Source: Bradyrhizobium sp. ISRA464
GTDB taxonomy: Bacteria; Pseudomonadota; Alphaproteobacteria; Rhizobiales; Xanthobacteraceae
Reading direction: 5' to 3'
NCBI RefSeq assembly: GCF_029910095.1
Contig: NZ_CP094526.1
Location: 7,564,001-7,628,000 of the forward strand
DNA length: 64,000 nt
Shown here: positions 8,094 to 16,200 of the stretch, in pieces
Layout of the letters: every line of letters begins with the position of its first letter
Numbering within the stretch: position 1 is the stretch's first letter
Position numbers and translations under genes: made by a program
Notes under the pieces: generated by a model
The model's database searches: none
The model's input: the letters and a program-made list of their open reading frames with translations, nothing else
Told to the model about the DNA's origin: nothing

Positions 8094-9534
8094 GAGCCCG
8101 TCCAGATAGCGCTGGTATCGGGCTTGTTGATGAACGATAGCTTGCTCAAGCGGCTCTTGCGAGCTTTGTGAGGTTGTGGGTGGTGCAGATCAACGCCCAC
8201 TCGGCCGTCACTTTCTCGATGCCACGCAGCAGGAACTGCCTGAACCCGCGCGCCTGCTTGATCTGCCCGAACACCGGTTCGACGATTTGCTTCCTGAGCC
8301 GGTAGCGGCTTCGCCAGCCGGCGCGCTTGAGCTTGGCCCGCATGGCTTTGGTGAGCGCTCCGGTCATGGTTCGCTTGCCTTCGGCGGCATGCTTGGCGCG
8401 CCCGATCGCGACGTAAGCGCTGATGTGGCGATCGGCGAGGGTTTGCAGGTTGGCCTCGCTCAGATAGCCGCTATCGGCCGAGGCTTCCTTCGGCGTGACG
8501 CCGAGATTGGCCTCAATGCCGTCAATCAGCCCTACGAGTTGGCCATGATCGCTCATGCGCGCAGTGAGCCCGTGCGCAACGATGATCTGGGCCGTTCCAT
8601 CGACAGCGGCCTGGGCATTGTAGCCTTGGATGTACCCGTCCTTGGTCTTCAGGATGCGGCTGTCCGGATCCGTGAAGTTGCGCTGCGCTTTGCCCTCGGG
8701 CTCCGCTTTCGGCGGTGCCGGCGTCTTGCCGTTCTTTTTCCGCCCTTCCGCAATGCGCTTCTTTTCCACCTCGGCCCGGCGCCGCAGTTCCTCCTCGGCG
8801 GCGGCTTTGGCTTCCGCCTCGAGCTCGGCCTTGGCCTCGCGGATCTTGGCCAGGCGCTTCTCCTTGTCGGCCACCCAGTCCGGCAGCTCATCGCCGCGCT
8901 TGTTGCCGTAGAGCCGGTCCTCCTCGGCATCCGCCGCCTCGGCCGCTTCAAGCCAGCGATCGACCTCGGCTTGAAGCTCTGCTTCTCGCTTCTTCATGCG
9001 CTCGTAGCTCATGGCCTTGTGCTTCGATGCGTTCGCCTTGATCTTGGTGCCATCAAGCGCCACGTGCCCGAGCTTCACCAACCCAGCCTTCTCAGCAAGC
9101 TTCAACACCTGAACAAACAGACCCGCCAAGGCCTCAAGGTGCCGCTTGCGGAATTCCGAGATCGTGCGGAAGTCCGGCGGGTCGCCCGCCACAATCATCA
9201 TAAAGTCCGCCCGATCCACGGCCGCCTTGGCGATCCGGCGCGACGAGTAGATGCCGCTCGCATAACCGTGCAGAAGTAGCGCCGTCATCATCCGCGGATC
9301 AAACGGCGGCTGTCCAAGCCCGCTCCGGTAGCTGGCGGTGATCGCAGATAGGTCGAGGCTCTCTCGCACCAGCGACACAATCAGCCGCGACAGGTGGTCC
9401 TTCGCCACATAATCCTGCACGCTCGGCGGCAGAAGCTGCGCCTCATCGATCTTCCAGGGGCGAAAATCCTTGCTCATGCGCACGCAAAGAATCAGACTCG
9501 CACCCTCTTGACCAGCGACTACTCAGACAGCCTC
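8094..9534 (-). mobile_element. IS1182-family insertion sequence, copy 1
   Basis: 1441-bp element with imperfect terminal inverted repeats beginning GGAGSCYGTC, flanked on both sides by CTAG (8090-8093 and 9535-9538). This indicates a 4-bp palindromic target duplication. Its transposase is identical in protein sequence to copy 2 at 45589-47029, which has the opposite orientation. Removing the element restores the interrupted membrane-protein frame, so the boundaries are well supported. Confidence 0.92.
8146..9477 (-). CDS. IS1182-family DDE transposase (copy 1)
   Basis: 443-residue transposase with the N-terminal DUF772-type domain (RLIVSLVRESLDLSA, DPRMMTALLLHGYASGIYSSRRI), the catalytic core beginning GHVALDGTKIKANAS, a central charged coiled-coil insertion rich in Glu, Ala and Lys (about 180-250), and a C-terminal DDE portion (ADSGYLSEANL, YRLRKQIVEPVFGQIKQ). 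I start at ATG 9477 (MSKDFRPW); a GTG two codons upstream is in frame. No disruption is visible, so the element may be active. A long opposite-strand frame within it is a shadow. Confidence 0.93.
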   Translation of the reverse strand: MSKDFRPWKIDEAQLLPPSVQDYVAKDHLSRLIVSLVRESLDLSAITASYRSGLGQPPFDPRMMTALLLHGYASGIYSSRRIAKAAVDRADFMMIVAGDPPDFRTISEFRKRHLEALAGLFVQVLKLAEKAGLVKLGHVALDGTKIKANASKHKAMSYERMKKREAELQAEVDRWLEAAEAADAEEDRLYGNKRGDELPDWVADKEKRLAKIREAKAELEAEAKAAAEEELRRRAEVEKKRIAEGRKKNGKTPAPPKAEPEGKAQRNFTDPDSRILKTKDGYIQGYNAQAAVDGTAQIIVAHGLTARMSDHGQLVGLIDGIEANLGVTPKEASADSGYLSEANLQTLADRHISAYVAIGRAKHAAEGKRTMTGALTKAMRAKLKRAGWRSRYRLRKQIVEPVFGQIKQARGFRQFLLRGIEKVTAEWALICTTHNLTKLARAA

Positions 9535-9723
9535 CTAGGGCCAGGATCAAGGCAGCGGCGACAATTGCGAGAGTCGACGGTATTGCGCCCTGCGTGCCAA
9601 CGACGGCATGAAAGGCGCGGAGTAGAAAAGGATACCAAATGGCCGCCGCCGCGGGAGCCAGCGCCGAATAGTCGAAGCGTGGCCCAATCAAGGCGCGTCG
9701 GCCCCCCGGCCGAGCAAACGCAT

Positions 9724-10098
9724 TCATCTAAAACCCCTAAGTATCAGCCGCACCATCAGGACTGACGTCGTGAGCAGGACAGCCGCCGCGAGGACCCAGT
9801 AGTACCAGGCGCTGAGCGCCGCGAATTTGAAAGCAAACGGCGCGATGACAAAGACCGCCCCGACGGCTCGATCGACCCAAAGGTGCAGCCAGTAGGGAAT
9901 GACGTGGACGAGACCGGTGGGATGGACGGTCAGGGCAGCCAAGAGCAGCGCGGCCACACCGGCGATAACCGTAAGCTCGACTGCAACGAGTCCGCTTTGG
10001 CCGAGCTTCAGCACGAACGGAGCTGCGATCAAGACGATCGCGACAGGATAATCGGTCAGCTTGGCGTGGATAGACTTAGTGATGAAGCGAAACGACAT
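9724..10098 (-). CDS. Small four-helix membrane protein, unknown function
   Basis: 124-residue protein with four hydrophobic segments (YPVAIVLIAAPFVLKLG, LTVIAGVAALLLAALTV, GAVFVIAPFAFKFAAL, WYYWVLAAAVLLTTSVLMV). The repeat of an IAPF-type motif in helices 1 and 3 suggests an internal duplication, as in SPW-repeat membrane proteins. I start at MSFRFITKS because GAGGAG lies 8 bp upstream; the open frame extends 35 codons further without support. Its stop overlaps the start of the IS-interrupted membrane gene (ATGA), so the two were translationally coupled. Confidence 0.7.
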   Translation of the reverse strand: MSFRFITKSIHAKLTDYPVAIVLIAAPFVLKLGQSGLVAVELTVIAGVAALLLAALTVHPTGLVHVIPYWLHLWVDRAVGAVFVIAPFAFKFAALSAWYYWVLAAAVLLTTSVLMVRLILRGFR

Positions 10099-10117
10099 CG
10101 GAGACTCCTCTGCTGGG

Positions 10118-10300
10118 TTACTCGAGGGAGTCTTTGCGACGTGGAAAGTGCATCCACCCAAGAGGGCGATGTCGCAATCCTGTGATGGCAAGCACTCCGT
10201 CACGGGCCAGCCCGGTTAGGCGAGCGGTAAGGTACGCCGGCACGCCAACCATTAGAAATGCCTGGTCGTTATCGATTCCATTCCACTCGTCCGGCGCCAT
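10118..10300 (-). CDS. Short hypothetical ORF
   Basis: 60-residue frame (MAPDEWNGIDNDQAFLMVG to PRRKDSLE) lying 20 bp upstream of the 124-residue membrane gene and in the same direction. The composition looks like a folded soluble protein, not a shadow frame, and no overlapping gene competes for the region. I do not recognise the family and see no strong ribosome-binding site. It may be a remnant. Confidence 0.35.
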   Translation of the reverse strand: MAPDEWNGIDNDQAFLMVGVPAYLTARLTGLARDGVLAITGLRHRPLGWMHFPRRKDSLE

Positions 10301-10416
10301 GGAAGCGGGTTGGTCAACGCGTCGACCACGAGTGTCCGAGAGCGGTGCTTCAGTATCCGGTTATTGAGGAAGCCTTGGTAAGACAGCATGGTTAGAGCCG
10401 GAGGCATTCCACGATT

Positions 10417-11307
10417 TCACGCAGTCCGAGCGACGAGCGACCAGTCGCGAAGGCGGGCGACCTTGACGAAAGCGTCCAGCGCCGGCGAGTAGTGACGCCC
10501 CTGCACCGCCAATAGCCGCACCTCCCGCGAAATCGGGTCGCCTTCGAGCGGAATGGTCTTGAGCGTCGGAAGGCGCGGCATGTGCTCGGGCGCGAGTATC
10601 ACGCCGAAGCCAGCGGCGGCCATGTGCTGCAGGTGCAAGTCGTGACCGCTGCAGTGGCCGAGGTTAGGTGGTTCCTCGAGGAAATACGACTGCTGGATCT
10701 TAGGGGCGACGTCGCATTCGACGCGCTCCAGCAACACGGTCTCACGCAGGTCGTCAATGCTGATCGAGGGACGGTTTGCGAGCTGGTGTGTCGCCGCGAG
10801 AACTACGACGTAGCGCTCCTCAAACAGCGACCAGTCGTCGATGCGGGCGGGCACGTCCTGCACGTCCCCGACCATTGCGGCGTTGATCTCGCCTTCAAGC
10901 AGGAGATCGACGAGCTTCTCCGCCGCGCCCTCGCGCAGCTCAACGTGAAGTCCAGGGATGGAGTCTGCGATCTCCGCGATCGGATCAAGGACGAGCGATG
11001 CCGAGATGGAAGGGGCAAGACCAATCTTCAGTGGCGCAACATCCTTGCGTTGGAACTCCTGGGCTCTGCGATGCACTGCCTCTGCCGAGGCCACTGTGCG
11101 CTCCAGCATCGGAAGTACTTCCTTTCCGAGGTCAGTAAGTTGGGTCAGCTGGCGCTCGCGGTAGATCAACTGACCACCGAGTTCCTGTTCGAGCTTCTGC
11201 ACCCCCTTGGTCAGCGCGGGTTGCGTGACATTACATTGTTCGGCTGCGCGGGTGAAGTTGAGCGTAGATGCGACAGCGAGGAAATAGCGAACCTGATGAA
11301 GCTCCAT
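10417..11307 (-). CDS. LysR-family transcriptional regulator
   Basis: 296-residue LysR regulator. The N-terminal winged helix-turn-helix is clear (MELHQVRYFLAVASTLNFT, AAEQCNVTQPALTKGVQKLE), followed by the linker helix and a periplasmic-binding-like effector domain (LKIGLAPSISASLVLDP to the end). I start at MELHQ with GGAGA 8 bp upstream. It is a paralogue of the LysR gene at 28034. Both share the unusual HDLHLQH/RDVHLQH and LxPEHMPRLP segments, so they probably sense related effectors. Here it lies upstream of the small membrane-protein genes, which it may control. Confidence 0.9.
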   Translation of the reverse strand: MELHQVRYFLAVASTLNFTRAAEQCNVTQPALTKGVQKLEQELGGQLIYRERQLTQLTDLGKEVLPMLERTVASAEAVHRRAQEFQRKDVAPLKIGLAPSISASLVLDPIAEIADSIPGLHVELREGAAEKLVDLLLEGEINAAMVGDVQDVPARIDDWSLFEERYVVVLAATHQLANRPSISIDDLRETVLLERVECDVAPKIQQSYFLEEPPNLGHCSGHDLHLQHMAAAGFGVILAPEHMPRLPTLKTIPLEGDPISREVRLLAVQGRHYSPALDAFVKVARLRDWSLVARTA

Positions 11308-11320
11308 GGGTTGTTCTCCA

Positions 11321-11869
11321 TCAAGTTGCTGCGAGCCCGGCGAGATTGACGAACCGATGCTTGTCGCGGCCATCATGCAGCGCGCGACACACTTGGATCG
11401 TGAGGTTGGCGGGCTCAACCAAGACGCTGGGCCAAAATGGGGTCATCAAGTCCTGCTTGCTGGCCAGTTCACCGCGGCGTTCAAGCAGGACAGTCAGGAT
11501 CTCCAAGGCACGACTTCCGAACGGCCCGGGCTTCTCGCCTTGGAGCAAAAGAAACAGCGTCAGAAGCAGGCGGAACGGTCCGGATGAAACTTCAGTTGGT
11601 CCAACAAAGAAGGTCTGGTCCGTATCGGGAGTCTGAGAGACACAATTTGCGTCAAATCCGGACTCGGGATGCTCCAAGCTACCAATTGATGCGCGCATGA
11701 TAAACTCGCTATAAAAGGCGGCTTTCCAAGGAGAGCCTCGTTGGTGCATTTTGATGGCTTGGAGCGCAGCGTCGATTGCGCGGAGGTACTGTAAGGTCCG
11801 CTTGTCGCTGTCTGTGCTAAGCGATCGCTTAGTGGTGAGGACATAGACTTCGCGCCTCGAATCCATCAA
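11321..11869 (-). pseudogene. Decayed OmpR/CadC-type winged-helix regulator
   Basis: The C-terminal 90 residues resemble the winged-helix output domain common to large rhizobial regulators: GPFRLL, then GSRALEILTVLLERRGELA, SKQDLM, and VEPANLTIQVCRAL. The expected ALRRALGDGR segment is shortened to CRALHDGRD and the frame ends before the last strand (VNLAGLAAT), so the domain is damaged. The N-terminal half is not recognisable. The gene runs parallel to the LysR gene and is probably a relic. A perfect 16-bp palindrome (11817-11832) lies in its 5' end. Confidence 0.5.
11817..11832. promoter_or_regulatory. Perfect palindrome CTAAGCGATCGCTTAG
   Basis: A 16-bp perfect inverted repeat about 150 bp downstream of the FixJ-like response regulator, inside the 5' part of the decayed winged-helix gene. 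An almost identical site, with one changed symmetric pair, occurs at 12717-12734 between the two divergent response-regulator genes. Recurrence of a long palindrome at two places around one regulator suggests an operator. Confidence 0.5.
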
Positions 11870-11980
11870 CTGGATGGGCAGCGGTCAAGGAGCGCTCACC
11901 GATGCGGCAAAATGCAGTGGATGCAATTTGCGACCAGATGGCGTCCCCGCGCGAAACAGTTCGGGGTACGCCTTTTCGGT

Positions 11981-12616
11981 TCAGAAATTCTGCGGCTGCT
12001 GTAGTCTTATATTGAGGCGGTCCGCCATCCGGCTCAACTCGGGAAGCGAACGCGCCTTCATCTTCCGCATCAGGTTGGTGCGATGCACCTTCACTGTGGA
12101 TTCGGCGACACCGATATCGTTGGCAATTTGCTTGTTCAGGCGACCGGCCACGACATGGAGCATGATGTCACGCTCGCGAGAGCTGAGCATGTCGAAACGC
12201 TTCTTGAGCGCAGCCAATGCGCTATCACTCTCTCGACGGGCACGATCGCGAGCGAGGCCGGCCTGGACGGCATCAAGCAGATCCTGATCACGGAATGGCT
12301 TCGTCAGGAACTCTATCGCACCGCCCTTCATCGCCTGCACGGTCATCGGCACGTCGGCGTGCGCTGTGATGAAGATGATCGGCACTTGTCTGTTTGCGGC
12401 GACAAGGTCGCGCTGAAGCTCAAGACCGCTTTTCCCCGGCATTCTCACGTCGAGCACCAGGCAAGTGGGGCCCTCCGGCGGATCGGCGTTGAGAAAATCG
12501 GGAACAGACGGAAATTGCTGGGCAGGTAAGCCGACGGTGCGCAACAGCCGGACGACCGAGTCGCGAAACTCGGGATCGTCATCGATAACCAAGACACTGG
12601 GACTTGCCTCACCCAT
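11981..12616 (-). CDS. FixJ/NarL-type two-component response regulator
   Basis: 211-residue response regulator. The receiver domain (about 7-120) has the acidic pair IDDDPE, the phospho-acceptor in LVLDVRMPGKSG and the switch Lys in FLTKPF. The C-terminal LuxR-type HTH shows LSSRERDIMLHVVAGRLNKQIA and VAESTVKVHRTNLMRKM. It belongs to the FixJ/TodT/StyR group. It is divergent from the single-domain receiver at 12830 and near the giant hybrid kinase, which are its likely partners. The palindromes at 12697-12734 lie 80-120 bp upstream of its start. Confidence 0.93.
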   Translation of the reverse strand: MGEASPSVLVIDDDPEFRDSVVRLLRTVGLPAQQFPSVPDFLNADPPEGPTCLVLDVRMPGKSGLELQRDLVAANRQVPIIFITAHADVPMTVQAMKGGAIEFLTKPFRDQDLLDAVQAGLARDRARRESDSALAALKKRFDMLSSRERDIMLHVVAGRLNKQIANDIGVAESTVKVHRTNLMRKMKARSLPELSRMADRLNIRLQQPQNF

Positions 12617-12696
12617 TCTCAGTCCTGCGGGGGGAAGCGCACTTTCCTATTCCGTCATTCTACGCAAAATCAGTCGGCATGAACAGGCTTCTTTCG

Positions 12697-12734
12697 CCTA
12701 AGCGTATAGCCGAAAACCTAAGCCATCGCTTAGG
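12697..12734. promoter_or_regulatory. CTAAGC half-site and palindrome in the divergent response-regulator promoter
   Basis: CCTAAGCG at 12697-12704 is followed by CCTAAGCCATCGCTTAGG at 12717-12734, a palindrome with a single mismatched pair near its centre. The block sits between two divergently transcribed response-regulator genes. It matches the 16-bp palindrome at 11817. I infer binding by the FixJ-like regulator encoded next to it, or by the partner of the hybrid kinase. Confidence 0.5.
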
Positions 12735-12829
12735 GGCACGGTCATTGCATTATTGGCGAAGTTCCCGGACACTAGAAATTTCATGCAGGCGCGAAATATG
12801 CCGGCAGTGTGATGGAGCGACAAAGGTGC

Positions 12830-13234
12830 ATGGAACCAGAAATGCTGAACCGAACATTGATAGCCATCGTCGACGACGATCGGTTCTATCGTGAGTCAAT
12901 GCGAAAGCTCGTAGGATTAATGGGCTACAATGTCGAGGCGTTTCCGTCAGCAGCCGATTTCCTGGCGTCGCGCTCTTTACGAGAAACTACCTGCTTGATC
13001 GCCGACGTTCACATGCCCGGAATGACTGGAGTCGAGCTGCACAGGCATTTGGTCGATGCTGGGTACGCGATTCCGACGATCCTCATTACCGCCTATCCCG
13101 ACAAGGTCGTCAGGGATCAGGCTCTAGCGGAGGGGATTGTTTGTTACCTCGACAAGCCGGTGGACGATGACTATCTCGAGCAGTGCCTGCGTTCGGCCCT
13201 GCAGCCGGGCAAGCCGATTGAAGACAATTCATGA
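12830..13234 (+). CDS. Single-domain response regulator (receiver only)
   Basis: Receiver domain without an output domain, about 134 residues: VDDDRFYRESM, phospho-acceptor in LIADVHMPGMTG, switch region ILITAYPDKV and CYLDKPVDD. The start is taken at ATG 12830 (MEPEMLNRT) with AAAGG upstream; ATG 12842 is possible. Its 3' end overlaps the 3' end of the giant hybrid kinase by 6 bp on the opposite strand. A lone receiver beside a histidine kinase usually acts as a phospho-sink or relay partner. Confidence 0.88.
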   Translation: MEPEMLNRTLIAIVDDDRFYRESMRKLVGLMGYNVEAFPSAADFLASRSLRETTCLIADVHMPGMTGVELHRHLVDAGYAIPTILITAYPDKVVRDQALAEGIVCYLDKPVDDDYLEQCLRSALQPGKPIEDNS

Positions 13235-16200
13235 GTCATTGTCCGCCGGCAGGGTGAACTGAAATACGGCGCCGCGAGGTTCGTTCGTTTCCGCCCACAA
13301 CTTGCCGCCATGAGCGTGTACGATAGAGCGGCATATCGACAACCCCATCCCTGTTCCACTTGACTTCGTGGTGTAAAAGGCCTCGAAGATCCGATCGAGA
13401 TGTTGCGCTTCAATGCCGGGCCCCGAATCGCGTATGGTTACGAGGGCGCCTGTCCGGTCCTGCTCCGTGCTGATCAACAGCTCTCTTGCTCCCTCTTCAA
13501 CCGAGCTCATTGCTTCAGCGGCATTGAGAATCAGATTCAGCAAGACCTGTTGCACCTGAATGCGATCCCCTAGAACTGGAAGCAATCCATCCGCAAGTCG
13601 GGTCCGGACCGAAACCTCATTCCTGTGGGTCACGCTTTGTGCCAATACGAGCACTTCGTTGATCGCCGCGTTGAGATCAAAGCGCTCCTTTCGCGGTGGC
13701 GCTTTCTTGATGTGATCACGTATCCGTCCGACGATGTCCCTGGCCCGGTCCGCGTCCCTGACAACACAACCGAGCGCTTCCTTCGCCTCATCCAGATTTG
13801 GCGGCTTCATTTCCAAAAAGCGAATCCCAGCACGGGCGTTGTTGCGAGCGGTAGCGATCGGATGCAGAATTTCGTGTGAGAGTGAAGCGGCCAATTCTCC
13901 CATCATGCTCACGCGGTTCATGTGGGCGAACTCCAATTCGAGCTGGCGCAGCTTTTCACGTTCGTCGTGTGCCCGCTTCCGTTCCGTCACATCGACGGTC
14001 GTGGTGATAACCTCGGCCAGTGTGCCTCCGGGAGAAAACACATGATAGCTGGTTCCTTCGACCCATTTTATTGTTCCGTCAGGTAGCAGAAGTCTAAACT
14101 CCGCCACGAAATCTCTTTTCTGGTGCACGGCCTCCTGAACCGCTCGCCACACTCTGTCGCGGTCCTCTGGGTGAATGCGCTGCCACATACTCTCTCGACT
14201 TGGAAGGCCGTGCAACGGATCAAACGCCCAGATCCTGTAACTCTCGTCCGACCAATAGAGGTATTGCATCGTTTTCGCGTTATATATCCAATTGCCGGTC
14301 CGAGTGAGTCTTTGGGCTTGACCAAGTGCTTCTTCGACGCGCTTGCGCTCTGTCAAATCGAGCACGAATGCAAGGCCCTCGTCGCCTCCTTCCTTGAACA
14401 GCGCGGCGCCAATAAGCACGGGAACGCGGCTACCGTCTTTCCGGATGTACTCCTTCTCGAAGGGCTGAACTATTCCGGTAGAGTTCAGTTCTGCCAAGGT
14501 CAACCTGTCGCGCTCGCGCCATTCGGGCGGAGACAGCTCAGTCCAGCGCACGCGGCCCGAAACGAAGTCTTCACGGCTATACCCTAAGATGCGTAGAAAC
14601 GCATCATTGGCTTCAAGGACTCGACCTTCGCGGTCAGCAATTAAGATCCCAATGATGTTGGCGTCGACCAAACGCCGAATCTTCGCTTCGCGATCTGCGA
14701 CCTCGCGATAAAGCCGCGAGTTTTCGAGCGAGATCGCCGCCTGCGACGCAAGCACCTTCAACACTGCGACGCGGTCAGGTGTGAACACGTGAGCCGCCAG
14801 GTTGTTTTCGAGGTAAAGTACACCGGCCAGGCTACTCTGTTTGAGCAACGGCAAGCAGAGAATTGAACGAGCCCCGTGCTGATGAATGTACTTATCGGCA
14901 GAAAACGGATTCGCGGCCGCAGCATCCTGGAGAAGAACGGTCTCTTTCGTTCGGATCACGTAATGGAGGATAGACTCGGGGAGATCTGCAGAGGTTGCAG
15001 TTGCATGTCGCTGGCCGACGGTCACTGTATTGTTGCCGGTAATAACTTCCGCTTCAATCTGGTACCCATCATTTACGGCTAGGATCAACAGACCTCTCGC
15101 GGCACCCGCATGCTCAATCGATGTGCGCATCAAGGTATCGATCAGTCTTTCCAGAACAATCTCGCCCGACACGACTTGCGAGACTTTGATAACAGTAGCT
15201 AGATCCAGTTGCTCGACCGGTGCGCCGATCGTATGCGTGGGGCCGGCAATCGGCCTCTCCTCCCTGAGGTGCGGATAGAACTCGTCGAGTTGGCGTACCT
15301 TGCCGAAGGCTCCCCAACGGATATATGCGTGCCGCGCGTGCTGCAGATAGGCATGCGCGATCTTCTTGAACCCGCGTGCGGCATAAAAGCGTGCGGCGAC
15401 CTCGTTGGCGAGCGCCTCGTTGTGGACAAAGCCATGCGCGTGTGCCGAATGGATAGCCTGCTCGTAAAGATGTTCGGCATCGAGCGCGCGGCCTTCGATC
15501 CGGGCGATCTCCGCCGCGACGAGTGCGGCACGGTTCTCGAAGTTGTCCGGACAAGCCTGCGCCCAGACCTCGAGCTGTCGGTGGTGGGCGGTCAGTGCAT
15601 CGACATGCTGCTGGCTGGCCGCCGCGGATTCGCAGGATGCCGCTCGGGAGAGTGCGCTGTAGAAGTGATACTCTGCCGTTTCGAACATTGACGGCGATGT
15701 CCACAGTAGCCGTTGCGCCCGCGACGAGGCCTCAATAGCCGACGCATAGTCGCCGGCAAAGAAGCGCGCCTGCAGCTTGCGGACCCAGTACCAGCCCGCG
15801 GCCAGCGTCAGATCTGGGTTCCTGCAGAAACGGGCTTCCAGTAGGAGTTCGTCAAACTGCTCATCGTCAAAGCGACCGAAAATCGGCGTCAAACCGCGGA
15901 GTGTCCGGATCAGCGCAAGCTGGCCGACGATCGAGTCGATCAAAAGACCGAACCGCATCTTCTGCGCAAACGCGAGGCCACGCTCGGCCTCACCTTGAAC
16001 CTCATCGAGTGAATCCCCCGCTGCAAGAAGGTTGGTGTTCAGGTGACTGCAGCAGTACGCCGCAAAAGTGAGGTCACCGATCTGGTTTGCCGTCTCAAAC
16101 GCACGCCGCAGCAGATCACGACCTTCCCGGACATGTCTCGTCCAAGGCGTGACTAAACTTCCAAAGTTCAGGTAGATCCTGGCCTGAAAGCGCTTTAGCC

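Larger units (their letters stand above)
7257..9727 (-). pseudogene. Polytopic membrane protein gene split by an IS1182-family insertion
   Basis: The 5' part (9727 to 9535) encodes MNAFARPGG through LAIVAAALILAL. After the IS and one CTAG copy are removed, the frame continues without a break into AFVVPFLALALAW and on to the stop at 7257, restoring about 340 residues. Several hydrophobic helices carry conserved-looking histidines (VAFHLANHLFGL, ILGHMNSVF, LPHYALGVFFVLSHLASG), which resembles heme-b membrane anchors of succinate dehydrogenase type, but I cannot assign it. The start overlaps the stop of the 124-residue upstream gene (ATGA), so it was the last gene of a small operon. It is presumably non-functional now. 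Confidence 0.8.

Noticed and set aside
8176..9279. 367-codon open frame opposite the IS1182 copy 1 transposase, repeated opposite copies 2 and 3
   Set aside because: It mirrors the conserved transposase codons in high-GC DNA, has no start signal, and repeats only because the element repeats.
10264..10310. Possible eighth copy of the recurring element (TATCGATTCCATTCC and a later CCATGGA)
   Set aside because: Only about 12 bases match, the middle does not align, it overlaps a possible ORF, and no gene follows in its direction.
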